Numbered from the stretch's first letter, positions 8,728 through 22,276 are shown. The stretch is DNA of 64,000 nt from Cellvibrio sp. PSBB023 (GCF_002007605.1 NZ_CP019799.1:3388001-3452000), one strand, 5' to 3'. Program-made: numbers and translations. Notes: generated by a model not told the origin, from the letters alone.

Positions 8728-10788
8728 TTAAGGCTTGGGCACAAACTTCGACAACAAACGAATATAAGCCACCTGATAATCGTTGTGGTTTTCCGTCACT
8801 TCCCAAGAGTTAAGCGGCCAGCTGGTGTTGAAGTCCAGATAGGCTTTCATCGCCGGCTGGCCTTTGGGTGGCGTGGACGCTGCGGTGCCACAACCGGGGT
8901 TCGGGCTAGCTGAGGTGCAGTTGCCATCCCAGTTGTAGGACGGGTTGGGACCACCGACCAGGAAACCGGGGGCAGGGCCATAGGTTGAAGTACCGACGCG
9001 ATCCCACAGTGCACTGCCATCACTAAACCAGGAGTGATAGAACTCATTGACCGAGCTGTGCACACCCAGACTGTACATATTGGATAGGTAAACCATAGCC
9101 TGTGGGTTAACCCCGTGAATATAGTGCAAGGAACCGAGCGCCGCGTTGCGAATTTCGGCCGCATCTACACCGCTGAACTCATAGTCGATCAAATGATGGA
9201 ACGTCAGGCCTTTGCGCGAGACAGTGCGGTTGCTGCCCCAGGTATATTCACTTGCGCTCAAGTGAACGCGATAAGGGTCATCGCCGTTACGCACGGCTTT
9301 CCAGTTGTCATTGGCACTATTGAGTGCTGATTGATACTGGCTTTTGATAGTGGTAGCGATGTTGGTCGTCGCATCAGGCAAACTGGCGTAGTACAACCAC
9401 GCGCTCAGCTCCGGCTCATTCCAAGGTGACACCCAACTGGTCGCATTGTTGGCATTGGCATCAACATGACTACGATAGGTCGCTGAACCTGTCGCGGCAA
9501 ACAGGTAAATAGCCGCTATTGTTTTTTTGGTCGCGCGGCCTGCGTCATCCACTTCTTGCTGCCCAGCACCCAACCCAGCCGATGCGCATTCGTTATTACG
9601 GAAGATCACATCAGGATTGGCAACTGCCCAAATCCAGGCGTTTTCGGCACGGGTTTTCAGATCAGCGGCGTAGGTATTCAGCTCCGGATTATCCAGGCTA
9701 GTCAGGATTTTACTACCGAGTGCAAACGCGCCCGCGCTGGTGAGTGTCGCTGAGGTACTGGCTGGGCCGTAATAGCTGGGGCCGGTCGCTGCAGACGGTG
9801 GGCTGGCATGTGAAAGGCCAAGAATGGACAACACCGAGCCATCGGCATTCTGCATTTTCTTCAGCCAGTCAAAACCCCATTTGATCTCGTCAATAATATC
9901 GGGCACGCCATTGCCGGATTCAGGGATGTTGTAATCGTCCGTCCACACCGTCGGGTTTTCCGCATAGGCGTGGAGTAGGGCTACCAGATAATAGGCGTGC
10001 CAGTTGGTGTATTTGTTGTAATCGCCCGCATCATACCAACCGCCGGATAAATCTCTTTCGGTGGCGGCGTTATTTTTGTCGCTAAACAGGCGCGCGTTTT
10101 TATCTTGCCCCGCACCTATGTGGCTGGCGCTATCCGTCCAACCCGCTTCGGCAAACGGCGCTTGTTTGGCAAAACCGGCGCGCTGGTAAAAGAAGATGCG
10201 CATTGCGTGTTTCAGCACGGGTTTATAAATATCAGCCCCGATCTTAAAGCCGGGAGAGCGAACATTTTTTTCCACATCCACCACCGCGTACGTGCCCGGT
10301 GTGGTGACACTGGAGAAATCGAACCACCAGGCTTTATCGCCGGCGGCATCAAAGGTCGCACCGGATTTCCAGCTTACCGCGCTGCCGCTGAGTACGACGG
10401 CGTTGGTATCCAGATTGATCAGCTGATAAGTCGCACCGGGAGTAAAACTCAGTGCTGCGTCATAACCAGTTTGCGGGTCGCGGATAACCGCGACTTTTTT
10501 GGCATCCGGCAAATAGCCGAATTGGTCGACTACGATAAACCCGCTAATGGTTGGTGCACCGCTAGCGACAGAACTGGCTGCAGCCGATGTAACTGAACTG
10601 GCGATTGGAGTTGATGAGACAGCGAGGGAAGATGCTGCCACCGACGATGGTGCAAGACTACTGGCAAGTGCTATTGAAGATGTAGCTTTGGATGCTGGAG
10701 CTGATCCACCACCACTGCCTCCTCCACCGCCGCAAGCCGTTATTAATCCACTTAGGGTAACCATCAGAAATAGTTTGGATGTATTCAT
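8728..10788 (-). CDS. Glycoside hydrolase family 9 cellulase, probable lipoprotein
   Basis: 686 residues. The N-terminal signal ends in a lipobox (SGLITAC) followed by a Gly-rich stretch, so the enzyme is probably lipid-anchored. Residues about 30-85 are a Ser/Ala-rich linker, typical of Cellvibrio carbohydrate-active enzymes. An Ig-like N-terminal domain (about 88-185; QFGYLPDAKKVAVI) precedes the GH9 catalytic barrel. The GH9 nucleophile-site motif GGWYDAGDYNKY and the C-terminal catalytic Glu/Asp stretch SWEVTENHNDYQVAY are both visible. The enzyme hydrolyses beta-1,4-glucans. No carbohydrate-binding module is seen, so it probably acts at the cell surface on soluble or released chains. The gene lies alone between glmR and the unknown gene at 11032, with its own terminator. 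Confidence 0.95.
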   Translation of the reverse strand: MNTSKLFLMVTLSGLITACGGGGGSGGGSAPASKATSSIALASSLAPSSVAASSLAVSSTPIASSVTSAAASSVASGAPTISGFIVVDQFGYLPDAKKVAVIRDPQTGYDAALSFTPGATYQLINLDTNAVVLSGSAVSWKSGATFDAAGDKAWWFDFSSVTTPGTYAVVDVEKNVRSPGFKIGADIYKPVLKHAMRIFFYQRAGFAKQAPFAEAGWTDSASHIGAGQDKNARLFSDKNNAATERDLSGGWYDAGDYNKYTNWHAYYLVALLHAYAENPTVWTDDYNIPESGNGVPDIIDEIKWGFDWLKKMQNADGSVLSILGLSHASPPSAATGPSYYGPASTSATLTSAGAFALGSKILTSLDNPELNTYAADLKTRAENAWIWAVANPDVIFRNNECASAGLGAGQQEVDDAGRATKKTIAAIYLFAATGSATYRSHVDANANNATSWVSPWNEPELSAWLYYASLPDATTNIATTIKSQYQSALNSANDNWKAVRNGDDPYRVHLSASEYTWGSNRTVSRKGLTFHHLIDYEFSGVDAAEIRNAALGSLHYIHGVNPQAMVYLSNMYSLGVHSSVNEFYHSWFSDGSALWDRVGTSTYGPAPGFLVGGPNPSYNWDGNCTSASPNPGCGTAASTPPKGQPAMKAYLDFNTSWPLNSWEVTENHNDYQVAYIRLLSKFVPKP

Positions 10789-10833
10789 AAATCGCTCTTT
10801 GGTTATTATTGATTTACCGCGATATTATGCTCT

Positions 10834-10843
10834 TAACCGGTTA
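10834..10843. promoter_or_regulatory. Palindrome TAACCGGTTA upstream of the GH9 gene
   Basis: A perfect 10-bp palindrome about 46 bases upstream of the GH9 start codon in the divergent spacer 10789-11031. AACCGGTT cores are typical of LacI-family operators, which often control glycan-utilisation genes. The sequence shows the palindrome; an operator role is inferred, and no LacI gene is in the window. Confidence 0.35.
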
Positions 10844-11031
10844 CATTCATCATATTCCCAGCATGTTATTAAATCTTTACCTTTTTCAATTCAAACGCCT
10901 TTAACTGAACTTTCCTGACAACCGATATCTGCATTTACAAAAATAGTGGCACCTTGGTCATCAACCTGCGATTCATTCTGCTGTTCAAACTATATACTCA
11001 TCATCCCACTGGCCTCACGAAAGGAACTGCT

Positions 11032-11424
11032 ATGCCATCCCCTATCTTTGTCCAAATTACACCGAGCGAAATAGGCTCCGACCAAATACTGACCGCTCAA
11101 CTACAAGTTAGCCTTCAATCTGCTGCGGGCATAGTATTCGGTTTGTTACTTAATGATTACGATGGTTTCCCTGATCCTAATGCTGTAAATGCATTCCCTA
11201 AATACAACAATCCAACACCACCCGAAGACCCAGATAGTGACCCCTACAAATGCGCATGGGATATTCAAAGCGTAAGTAATTTGAATACTGCAAGTCCATT
11301 ACTATTCCAAGCAGTGTATTTCCCTCAAGTGGGTGAAACACCAGATCAAGTTAAGTGGTTTTTAAAGTATTCTGTGGCAGGTATCGAACATGAGGAGAGT
11401 GGATGGGCACCCTTGGGTACTTAA
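11032..11424 (+). CDS. Hypothetical protein, 130 residues
   Basis: The start is placed at ATG 11032 because AAAGGA lies 6 bases upstream; longer in-frame starts lack a ribosome-binding site. The protein begins MPSPIFVQITPSEIGSD, has no signal peptide or membrane helix, is acidic and rich in Pro, Asp and Asn in its middle (about 60-80), and ends in a probable beta-sheet stretch (VKWFLKYSVAGIEHEESGW). I do not recognise the family. It is transcribed divergently from the GH9 gene and converges on glmU across a hairpin. Confidence 0.7.
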   Translation: MPSPIFVQITPSEIGSDQILTAQLQVSLQSAAGIVFGLLLNDYDGFPDPNAVNAFPKYNNPTPPEDPDSDPYKCAWDIQSVSNLNTASPLLFQAVYFPQVGETPDQVKWFLKYSVAGIEHEESGWAPLGT

Positions 11425-11452
11425 CTGGTGGCGCCATTGCTATCTGACACTT

Positions 11453-11486
11453 CAGGCGATAAACAGTGGTTTATCGCCTGCTTTTG
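11453..11486 (+). terminator. Terminator between the 130-residue gene and glmU
   Basis: Perfect 11-bp inverted repeat CAGGCGATAAA/TTTATCGCCTG with a 6-base loop, followed on the plus strand by CTTTTGC. It is placed between convergent genes and could serve either strand, although the T-run is better on plus. Confidence 0.65.
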
Positions 11487-11493
11487 CAAAATA

Positions 11494-12852
11494 CTATTTC
11501 TTCGTCGGCCGCTCCCACCCCTGAATATTGCGCTGCTTGCTGCGCGCAATCGCCAGCTCTGCCGCTTCAACATCTTTGGTGATAATTGACCCCGCACCCA
11601 CAGTTGCACTTGCGCCAATTTTTACCGGTGCGACCAATGCCGAATTGGAACCGATAAACGCATTATCGCCGATTTCCGTTTTAAATTTATTCACGCCGTC
11701 GTAATTACAGGTGATAGTTCCAGCACCCACATTCACTTTACTGCCGACCTTGGCATCGCCAATATAACTCAGGTGATTCACTTTACTGCCCTTGGCGATT
11801 ACGGCTTTTTTAGTCTCGACAAAGTTGCCAATTTTAACTTCATCGGCCAGATCAGTGCCCGGGCGCAAGCGGGCATAGGGGCCTATATCACAATTGGCTG
11901 CCATCACCGCTTCTTCAATATGGCTGAAGGCTTTGATGTGGGTTCCCGCACCAATTTTGCTATTGATAATCACACAGTTGGGCTCAATGACTACACCATC
12001 ACCCAAGACAACATCGCCTTCAAAAACGCAATTCACATCGATAACGACATCGCGGCCAGCGGTAAGGGTTCCGCGAATATCGATACGGTGGGGATCGAGT
12101 AAAGTAACACCCTCATCCATTAATGTATTAGCTAACTGCCGTTGATAGAAGCATTCCAACGCGGCTTGTTGACGGCGGTTGTTAATACCTTCCACTTCTT
12201 CAACCGCGTTGGGTTGTTCAACATGGATGCTAATACCATCGGCTTTTGCCATGGCAATGATATCGGTGAGGTAATACTCACCTTGAGCGTTATTATTTTT
12301 TAACTGCGGTAACCATTTCTGTAGATGCGCCGCTTTGACCGCCATGATACCGGTGTTGATTTCACGGATTTTTTTCTGCTCGTCACTGGCATCTTTGTGT
12401 TCGACAATAGCAACAACTGTATTTTTTTCATCGCGCACAATACGGCCATAACCGGTTGGATCGGAAAGATCAACGGTGAGTAAACCCATTTGGTTTTCGT
12501 TGACGCCAGCAATTAATTTTTGCAGGGTTTCTGCTCGGGTTAGCGGCACATCACCATAAAGGATTAACACGGTGGCATCGTTGCGCAAGTGGGGCAGGGC
12601 TTGTTGTACTGCGTGGCCTGTTCCCAACTGTTCGGCCTGCAGGACGAACTTCACATCCGGCGCGGCCATTTTCTCCTCTACCTTTTCTGCACCGTGGCCG
12701 ACGATAATCAGGATCTGCTCACCGCCCACCTGACGCGCGGTGTCCACCACATGCTGCACCAGTGCCTTACCGCCGATCGGGTGCAATACCTTGGGCAAAT
12801 CCGAACGCATACGAGTGCCTTTACCAGCGGCGAGGACGAGGATATCGAGCAT
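11494..12852 (-). CDS. glmU: Bifunctional UDP-GlcNAc pyrophosphorylase / GlcN-1-P acetyltransferase
   Basis: 452 residues, the usual length. It performs the last two steps of UDP-GlcNAc synthesis. The N-terminal nucleotidyltransferase domain starts LDILVLAAGKGTRMRS with the PKVLHPIGGK motif. The C-terminal left-handed beta-helix acetyltransferase (about 250-450) has the hexapeptide pattern and the conserved NFVETKKAVIAKGSKVNHLSYIGDA stretch, abbreviated here to NFVETKK and NHLSYIGDA. It lies directly downstream of the atp operon on the same strand, separated by a strong terminator. This atpC-glmU order is normal for gammaproteobacteria. Confidence 0.97.
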   Translation of the reverse strand: MLDILVLAAGKGTRMRSDLPKVLHPIGGKALVQHVVDTARQVGGEQILIIVGHGAEKVEEKMAAPDVKFVLQAEQLGTGHAVQQALPHLRNDATVLILYGDVPLTRAETLQKLIAGVNENQMGLLTVDLSDPTGYGRIVRDEKNTVVAIVEHKDASDEQKKIREINTGIMAVKAAHLQKWLPQLKNNNAQGEYYLTDIIAMAKADGISIHVEQPNAVEEVEGINNRRQQAALECFYQRQLANTLMDEGVTLLDPHRIDIRGTLTAGRDVVIDVNCVFEGDVVLGDGVVIEPNCVIINSKIGAGTHIKAFSHIEEAVMAANCDIGPYARLRPGTDLADEVKIGNFVETKKAVIAKGSKVNHLSYIGDAKVGSKVNVGAGTITCNYDGVNKFKTEIGDNAFIGSNSALVAPVKIGASATVGAGSIITKDVEAAELAIARSKQRNIQGWERPTKK

Positions 12853-12987
12853 GAGAGAGTCCTTTTGAAAGTGAAAGAGTGGTGAATGAACACTAATAGT
12901 TGTGGTCAGCGAATACCTACCGCATTTTAACGCTTTGCTTTGTTATTGAAATGTTATTAGCCAACGCTAGCTAAAAATTTGCGCAAT

Positions 12988-13018
12988 AAAAAAGGCGACT
13001 CGAAAGTCGCCTTTTTTA
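12988..13018 (-). terminator. Bidirectional terminator at the end of the atp operon
   Basis: AAAAAAGGCGACT, loop CGAA, then AGTCGCCTTTTTT: a perfect stem with poly-A before and poly-T after, so it can stop transcription in either direction. It lies 15 bases beyond the atpC stop codon. Confidence 0.9.
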
Positions 13019-13032
13019 TTATCAACAACCGC

Positions 13033-13458
13033 TTACTTGCCTGCTTTTCGCTTGATGGCTTGCAAGGTGCGCAATTGGGCAGCAGCTTCTGCCAATTGGG
13101 CCGCGGCGCGTTGGAAGTCAATCTCTTTGGATTGCTCCGACAGTTGATGTTGTGCCAATTGTTGTGCTTCCAGAGCAGCAGCTTCATCCATATCATCCGC
13201 GCGCAAAGCAGTGTCTGCCAGTACGGTTACATGATAGGGCTGAACCTCAAGGTAACCGCCCGAAACAAAAAACACCTCTTCGGCACCGCCTTGTTTAATA
13301 AGACGCACAGGACCTGGATTGATGCCGGTCAGCAAAGGGGCGTGGCCATAGGCGATACCTATGTCACCCAGTGTACCGGTGGCAATTACCATCTCCACAA
13401 TACCGGAGAAAATTTCACGCTCAGCACTGACGATATCGCATTGAATAGTCATGGCCAT
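13033..13458 (-). CDS. atpC: ATP synthase epsilon subunit
   Basis: 141 residues. It belongs to the F1 rotor stalk and inhibits ATP hydrolysis. The N-terminal beta-sandwich has the family signature ([31 protein letters not shown]) and a helical C-terminus rich in Ala/Gln. It is the last gene of the operon, 78 bases after atpD, and ends just before the terminator. Confidence 0.96.
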   Translation of the reverse strand: MAMTIQCDIVSAEREIFSGIVEMVIATGTLGDIGIAYGHAPLLTGINPGPVRLIKQGGAEEVFFVSGGYLEVQPYHVTVLADTALRADDMDEAAALEAQQLAQHQLSEQSKEIDFQRAAAQLAEAAAQLRTLQAIKRKAGK

Positions 13459-13536
13459 ACTAGTGTCTCTTCACTTGAATAAACTGTACTTAAACAGAAC
13501 AGCAAACAAACCCCGCGCCAGGCGCGGGGTCAGGGA

Positions 13537-14979
<1,443 letters not shown>

Positions 14980-15018
14980 TTAAATACAAAAATCGTTAGC
15001 CTGTCTGGACGGGGCAGC

Positions 15019-15882
15019 TTATTGGACCGCTGCCGCACCACCCACAATTTCAGACAGTTCCTGGGTAATCGCTGCTTGACGCGCTTTGTTGTAAATCAAT
15101 TTCAAGCTATCAATCAATTCACCGGCATTATCGGTTGCGCTTTTCATCGCAATCATACGCGCGGCTTGTTCACAGGCGGCGTTCTCAACCACTGCTTGAT
15201 ACACTTGTGATTCAATAAAACGAGTCAACAAACCCTTTAACAGGAACTCGGCATCTGGCTCGTAGATATAATCCCAGTGATGTTTCAACTTGGTATTTTC
15301 TTCGGCAACCAAAGGCAACAATTGGCGAACCTTAGGCGACTGGGTCATGGTATTCACAAAATCGTTACTTACCATGTACAGCTTGTCGATCTTGCCTTGT
15401 TCAAAAGCATCGAGCATTACCTTCACACTACCGATCAAATCGGAAACCGTAGGGGCTTCGCCGATATCGCGGGTGGAAGCAACAACATTGCCGCCGAAAC
15501 TTCTGAAAAATTGCGCCGCTTTGGCACCTACAAGACACAAATCAATAGCGATCTTCTGATCGTTCCAGACTTTCATATCCCGAATAGCGGCTTTAAACAG
15601 GTTAGTGTTTAAACCACCACAGAGACCGCGATCACTGGACACCAGAATGTAACCCACGCGTTTGACTTCGCGCTCTTTCATAAACAGGTGTTTGTATTCG
15701 GGGTTGGCGTTAGCCAAGTGTCCGACTACTTCACGAATGCGATTGGCGTAAGGCTTGCCTAACTGCATACGATCTTGCGCACGACGCATTTTACTGGCGG
15801 CGACCATTTCCATCGCGCTGGTAATTTTCTGCGTGCTTTTGACGCTCGAAATTTGCGTCCGAATTTCTTTAGTGCTTGCCAT
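15019..15882 (-). CDS. atpG: ATP synthase gamma subunit
   Basis: 287 residues; central rotor shaft of F1. The N-terminal helix [20 protein letters not shown] and the C-terminal helix ending in [15 protein letters not shown] are the family's hallmark coiled-coil ends. It is 74 bases downstream of atpA, and that gap carries a perfect 14-bp hairpin. Gap to atpD start is 102 bases. Confidence 0.96.
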   Translation of the reverse strand: MASTKEIRTQISSVKSTQKITSAMEMVAASKMRRAQDRMQLGKPYANRIREVVGHLANANPEYKHLFMKEREVKRVGYILVSSDRGLCGGLNTNLFKAAIRDMKVWNDQKIAIDLCLVGAKAAQFFRSFGGNVVASTRDIGEAPTVSDLIGSVKVMLDAFEQGKIDKLYMVSNDFVNTMTQSPKVRQLLPLVAEENTKLKHHWDYIYEPDAEFLLKGLLTRFIESQVYQAVVENAACEQAARMIAMKSATDNAGELIDSLKLIYNKARQAAITQELSEIVGGAAAVQ

Positions 15883-15917
15883 ACTCTCGAACTCAGGTTA
15901 ACGGCCTAAGACGCTGA

Positions 15918-15949
15918 GCCATAAAACCGATAATCATCGGTTTTATGGC
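15918..15949 (-). promoter_or_regulatory. Hairpin between atpA and atpG
   Basis: GCCATAAAACCGAT, loop AATC, ATCGGTTTTATGGC: a perfect 14-bp stem in the 74-base atpA-atpG gap. No T-run follows on the minus strand, so it is not a standard terminator. An mRNA stability or processing element that tunes subunit stoichiometry is a reasonable inference. Confidence 0.5.
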
Positions 15950-15956
15950 CGCCAAA

Positions 15957-17501
15957 TTACCAGGTGCGGCTTGCTTTCAGCTTGGTGATCAGCTCTTTGA
16001 ATTTGCCTTCGAGCTCGCCATTCCAATCACCGGTGGCATCAATCTGCGCCATGGTGTCAGCGTATTCCGAGCTGGCAAACGACAAGAGTGCCGCTTCAAA
16101 ATCAAGCACCTTGCTCACGTCGATATCTTTCAGATGACCTTCGTTAGCCGCATAAAGTACCAAAGCCATTTGGCCAACGCTCATCGGCGCAAATTGCTTT
16201 TGCTTCATCAATTCAGTCACACGTTGACCGTGTTCCAATTGTGATTTGGTCGCTTCGTCCAAATCAGAAGCAAATTGCGAGAAGGCAGCCAATTCGCGGT
16301 ATTGTGCCAACGCGGTACGGATACCACCGGAGAGCTTTTTAACCACTTTAGTTTGTGCAGCACCACCCACGCGCGATACCGAAATACCGGCGTTCATCGC
16401 CGGACGAATGCCCGAGTTGAACATGGACGATTCAAGGAAGATCTGTCCGTCGGTAATAGAAATCACGTTGGTTGGAACGAATGCAGACACGTCACCCGCT
16501 TGAGTTTCAATGATCGGCAATGCGGTCAAGGAACCGGTTTTGCCTGTCACTTCACCCTTGGTGAATTTCTCAACATAAGCTTCGCTTACACGAGAAGCGC
16601 GCTCGAGCAGACGGGAGTGCAGATAGAACACGTCGCCAGGATAGGCTTCACGGCCTGGTGGACGACGCAACAACAGGGAGATTTGACGGTAAGCCCAAGC
16701 TTGCTTGGTCAAGTCATCATAAATGATCAGTGCGTCTTGACCGCGATCGCGGAAGTACTCACCCATGGTGCAGCCGGCAAATGCGGCCAGGAACTGCATG
16801 GATGCAGGGTCAGAAGCTGTCGCTGCAATCACAATGGTGTGATCCATCGCGCCGTTCTCTTCCAACTTGCGTACTACGCTGGCTACCGAAGAGGCTTTTT
16901 GGCCAATCGCCACATAAATACACTTAATGCCAGAACCTTTTTGGTTGATGATCGCATCAACCGCAATGGCAGTTTTACCAATCTGACGGTCACCGATGAT
17001 CAGCTCACGCTGGCCACGGCCGATAGGTACCATGGCATCGATCGCTTTCAAACCGATTTGTACTGGTTGGTCAACTGACTTACGCCAAATTACGCCCGGT
17101 GCAATTTTTTCAACCGCATCAGTCATTTTGGTGTTCAGCGGACCTTTACCGTCGATGGGATTGCCCAGCGCGTCTACTACGCGACCCAGCAGTTCCGGAC
17201 CAACAGGTACTTCCAGGATACGACCGGTACACTTACATTTCTGGCCTTCGGCCACACCACGGTAATCGCCGAGAATTACTGCACCAACAGAGTCGCGCTC
17301 CAGGTTCAGTGCCATCCCGTAAATTCCGCCTTCAAATTCGATCATCTCACCGTACATAACATCGGCGAGACCATGAATGCGAATAATACCGTCAGTTACG
17401 GAAACGACAGTACCTTCGTTTTGAGCTTCTGTTGAAAACTCAAGACCAGCAATACGCTGCTTGATGATTTCACTGATTTCAGAAGGATTCAGTTGCTGCA
17501 T
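15957..17501 (-). CDS. atpA: ATP synthase alpha subunit
   Basis: 514 residues; non-catalytic nucleotide-binding F1 subunit. It begins [17 protein letters not shown]. The P-loop is [15 protein letters not shown] (Ile where many species have Thr), and the family signature [17 protein letters not shown] is present. It follows atpH by 23 bases. Confidence 0.97.
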   Translation of the reverse strand: MQQLNPSEISEIIKQRIAGLEFSTEAQNEGTVVSVTDGIIRIHGLADVMYGEMIEFEGGIYGMALNLERDSVGAVILGDYRGVAEGQKCKCTGRILEVPVGPELLGRVVDALGNPIDGKGPLNTKMTDAVEKIAPGVIWRKSVDQPVQIGLKAIDAMVPIGRGQRELIIGDRQIGKTAIAVDAIINQKGSGIKCIYVAIGQKASSVASVVRKLEENGAMDHTIVIAATASDPASMQFLAAFAGCTMGEYFRDRGQDALIIYDDLTKQAWAYRQISLLLRRPPGREAYPGDVFYLHSRLLERASRVSEAYVEKFTKGEVTGKTGSLTALPIIETQAGDVSAFVPTNVISITDGQIFLESSMFNSGIRPAMNAGISVSRVGGAAQTKVVKKLSGGIRTALAQYRELAAFSQFASDLDEATKSQLEHGQRVTELMKQKQFAPMSVGQMALVLYAANEGHLKDIDVSKVLDFEAALLSFASSEYADTMAQIDATGDWNGELEGKFKELITKLKASRTW

Positions 17502-17524
17502 GCTCTGTTCCTCAACCCCAAAGA

Positions 17525-18061
17525 TTAGGATTTCATTGCTTCGGCGAGTTTAGCCAAGCGCCCACGGACTGAACCGTCAATCACCATGTCACCGGTGTGG
17601 ATAACAACACCACCCAGCAGGCTCTTATCTACCGAACCCTGAACACTGACTTTACGATCCAATTTGGCACTCAGTGCTTGAGCCAATTTGTTTATCAAGT
17701 CAACCGGCAACTCAAATGCTGCGGTCACCTCAACATCGATGGTTTTTTCTTGCTGGGCTTTCATTTTGGCAAACAGCTCTTTTACAAAGGGCAAGAGTGC
17801 CAAACGTTTATTGCTCGCAAGGGTGTGGATGAAATTCTGTTGATTCTCATCCAATTGATCACCACAAACTTGTACAAAAACGGAAGCTTTTTGCGCCGCA
17901 GAAAGACCAGAAACAGCCAAGGCTTTTTTAACCTGATCTTGCTCTGCAACGGCGGCTGAAACTTCCAGAGCTTCAAACCATGACTGCAATTTATTGGCAG
18001 CGATGGCGTATTCAAATGCTGCTTTGGCGTAAGGCCTAGCCAAGGTGGTTAGTTCAGCCAT
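17525..18061 (-). CDS. atpH: ATP synthase delta subunit
   Basis: 178 residues; connects F1 to the peripheral stalk. Typical N-terminus ([13 protein letters not shown]) and C-terminal signature ([20 protein letters not shown]). It lies 11 bases after atpF and 23 before atpA. Confidence 0.96.
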   Translation of the reverse strand: MAELTTLARPYAKAAFEYAIAANKLQSWFEALEVSAAVAEQDQVKKALAVSGLSAAQKASVFVQVCGDQLDENQQNFIHTLASNKRLALLPFVKELFAKMKAQQEKTIDVEVTAAFELPVDLINKLAQALSAKLDRKVSVQGSVDKSLLGGVVIHTGDMVIDGSVRGRLAKLAEAMKS

Positions 18062-18072
18062 GTCTACCTCTC

Positions 18073-18543
18073 TTAGAGCTCTGCAGCGAGTTTATTAACC
18101 AACTCGTTGTGAGCATTTTGATCGATAGAAGATTCAAGAATTTTTTCCGCACCCGCCAGAGCAAGAACAACCACTTTGCTGCGCAATTCTTCTTTTGCAC
18201 GTGCAGTTGCCTGTTCAATTTCTGCTTGGGCAGAGGCCTTGATACGCTCAGCTTCTACACGCGCCTTCTCTTTTGCTTCTTCAACAACTTCGATAGCGCG
18301 CTTGTTAGCTTGATCAATAATGGCAGCAGCTTCTTTCTTGGCAGAAGTCAGTTGCTCAACCACTTTCTTTTTGGCCAGTTCGAGATCTTTTTCGGCTTTA
18401 TCTGCAGCCTGGAGCCCATCAGCGATACGCTTGGTGCGCTCTGCCATTGCCGCAACAATGGGTGGCCACACAAAACGTTGTGTCAGGTAAATGAAAATGG
18501 CAAACGCCACTATCTGACCGATGAAAGTTGCATTAAGGTTCAC
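18073..18543 (-). CDS. atpF: ATP synthase b subunit
   Basis: 156 residues; peripheral stalk of Fo. One N-terminal membrane helix (about 5-27; [20 protein letters not shown]), then a long charged Ala/Glu/Lys-rich helix that dimerises. Located between atpE and atpH. Confidence 0.96.
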   Translation of the reverse strand: MNLNATFIGQIVAFAIFIYLTQRFVWPPIVAAMAERTKRIADGLQAADKAEKDLELAKKKVVEQLTSAKKEAAAIIDQANKRAIEVVEEAKEKARVEAERIKASAQAEIEQATARAKEELRSKVVVLALAGAEKILESSIDQNAHNELVNKLAAEL

Positions 18544-18591
18544 AGTTGAATGCCTTTGTTAAAGGGATTTAATGTTTATTTCGAGCAGTAC

Positions 18592-18843
<252 letters not shown>

Positions 18844-18894
18844 TTAAGTTGATAAAAATTAAAAACAAAACCAAAAAACAATTAAAAATGAAAA

Positions 18895-20239
<1,345 letters not shown>

Positions 20240-20502
20240 AGTGGCTCTCCATTTTTGGCGGCGGCATTCTGTCACAAAGGATTGCGCATTACCATTAGGT
20301 AATAAGCTTATGCACCGAGTGCCCAAACGTCGCGCATTATAGAGACTAACCCCCCTAGCAGCAACCACCGGGCTAGCACTAAATCCAAATAGTGACTAGT
20401 AAATTCGCTGTAAATTTAACAATCAATCTGTTTATGAGGAAACAAATTGCCCTAATGAGGGGCAGGCAATCCGCAACGCCGCCCCGCAACCAGCCATTTG
20501 TT

Positions 20503-21414
20503 TTATTTGATATGCCCAAGAATGCCATCGAGTTCATCAAGGGAGTTGTAGCTGATGACCAACTTACCCTTGCCCTTGTTGCCATGCTGGATCTCAACAC
20601 CGGCACCCAGGGTTTCCGACAGTTGGTCCTGCAGGCGGCGGATATCCGCCGACACCTGCACCTCGGGTTTTGCCTTGTCCTGATTTTTGTTTTCCTGATG
20701 CAAGCGCACCAACGCCTCGGTCTGGCGAACCGATAACCCCTTGGCAACAATCTGGCGGGCAATCGCACGCTGGGCATCGGCTTCCAGGGTGAGCAGTGCA
20801 CGGGCGTGACCCATTTCCAGATCGCCGTGTTCGAGCAGGGTTTTAACCTCATCGCTCAGTGCAATCAGGCGCAGCAAATTGGTGATGGTGGTCCGCGATT
20901 TACCCACTGCTTGTGCAACTTCGGCGTGGGTTAATTCAAATTCATCCTGCAAGCGCTTGAGTGCGACGGCTTCTTCGATGGGATTGAGATTTTCGCGCTG
21001 GATATTTTCAATCAGCGCCATGGCGATGGCAGCTTCGTCCGGTACATCGCGAATAACGGCGGGGATTTTGTCCAACCCGGCAATTTGCGTAGCACGCCAG
21101 CGGCGCTCACCGGCAATAATTTCGTAACGGCCTTCGCCAATCGGGCGCACCACAATGGGCTGCATCACACCTTGGGCTTTGATCGACTCGGCCAACTCTT
21201 CCAGTGCTTCGGTATGCATATCGCGACGCGGTTGGTACTTACCGCGCTGAATTAATTCCACTGGTAAGTGGGCGAGTTTGCCGTCGCGGTAATCCAGTTT
21301 GCTATCCACCTCGGCAGGATCAAGCGGCATTTCCGGCGCGGGCGCAGTTACGCCCAAACCTGCACTCAAGAGTGCATCCAAGCCTTTTCCTAATCCTTTG
21401 CGTTTAGTCGACAT
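20503..21414 (-). CDS. parB: Chromosome partitioning protein ParB
   Basis: 303 residues from ATG 21414 (MSTKRKGLGKGLDALLS); an ATG two codons earlier sits too close to the ribosome-binding site. ParB nucleates on parS and spreads using CTP. The CTP-binding arginine box IIAGERRWRA, the ParB/RepB signature and the helix-turn-helix LTHAEVAQAVGKSRTTITNLLR are visible, with a C-terminal dimerisation domain. It follows parA by 26 bases. Two parS-like sites lie in recF about 13 kb away. Confidence 0.97.
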   Translation of the reverse strand: MSTKRKGLGKGLDALLSAGLGVTAPAPEMPLDPAEVDSKLDYRDGKLAHLPVELIQRGKYQPRRDMHTEALEELAESIKAQGVMQPIVVRPIGEGRYEIIAGERRWRATQIAGLDKIPAVIRDVPDEAAIAMALIENIQRENLNPIEEAVALKRLQDEFELTHAEVAQAVGKSRTTITNLLRLIALSDEVKTLLEHGDLEMGHARALLTLEADAQRAIARQIVAKGLSVRQTEALVRLHQENKNQDKAKPEVQVSADIRRLQDQLSETLGAGVEIQHGNKGKGKLVISYNSLDELDGILGHIK

Positions 21415-21440
21415 CTGCATTCGCCTTGTAAAAAATTGGG

Positions 21441-22241
21441 TTAAATCGTTTCTGCCGCGACGGCGGTTTTACCGGAGCTTTCATTGCGACGCAAAATTTC
21501 ACCGGCCAGCGCCAAGTAAGCAATTGCGCCTTTGGATTGACGATCAAACGCCAATACCGGCATACCAAAACTGGGCGCCTCTGCCAGTCGCACATTGCGT
21601 GGAATACAGGTGCGATAGAGGCGATCACCAAAGTGCTGTTGCAATTGCGCGGACACATCGTTGGTCAAACTGTTGCGCGGATCATACATGGTGCGCAGCA
21701 AACCTTCGATTTTTAAATTCGGGTTGAGCAGTTTTTGAATTTGGTTGATGGTGCCAACCAATGCCGACAAACCTTCCAACGCATAATATTCACACTGCAT
21801 GGCGATGATTACGCCATCGCAGGCGGTCAGCGCGTTAAGGGTGAGCATGTTGAGCGATGGCGGGCAGTCGATCAGGATGTAATCAAATTGATCGCGCACT
21901 TGATGCAGTGCGTTTTGCAACCGGCGCTCTTTGTTATCCAGTGCCAACATTTCCACTTCAGCGGCGGTCAAATCGCCATTCGCGGGCAACACCTGATATT
22001 TGCCGCTTTCCGATAACACCAGGCAATCGGTAATCGACTCGCGCTCGGTCAGCACATCGTAAATGGATTTTTCCACGTCGTTTTTATTAACACCACTGCC
22101 CATAGTAGCGTTGCCCTGTGGATCGAGATCCACCAACAAGACACGCTTTTTGGTGGCGACCAGTGATGCAGCTAAATTCACGCAAGTGGTGGTTTTGCCC
22201 ACTCCACCTTTTTGATTGGCAATGGCGTATATCTTGGTCAA
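21441..22241 (-). CDS. parA: Chromosome partitioning ATPase ParA/Soj
   Basis: 266 residues. Deviant Walker A motif KGGVGKTTTCVNLAA with the signature lysine, Walker A' strand LLVDLDPQGNATMG, and Walker B YILIDCPPSL. It forms an ATP-dependent DNA-binding dimer that moves ParB-parS complexes. Operon rsmG-parA-parB, as in many proteobacteria; 35 bases after rsmG. Confidence 0.97.
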   Translation of the reverse strand: MTKIYAIANQKGGVGKTTTCVNLAASLVATKKRVLLVDLDPQGNATMGSGVNKNDVEKSIYDVLTERESITDCLVLSESGKYQVLPANGDLTAAEVEMLALDNKERRLQNALHQVRDQFDYILIDCPPSLNMLTLNALTACDGVIIAMQCEYYALEGLSALVGTINQIQKLLNPNLKIEGLLRTMYDPRNSLTNDVSAQLQQHFGDRLYRTCIPRNVRLAEAPSFGMPVLAFDRQSKGAIAYLALAGEILRRNESSGKTAVAAETI

Positions 22242-22276
22242 GTGAAAATCCTATAACCACCCAGTGGTTGAAAATT

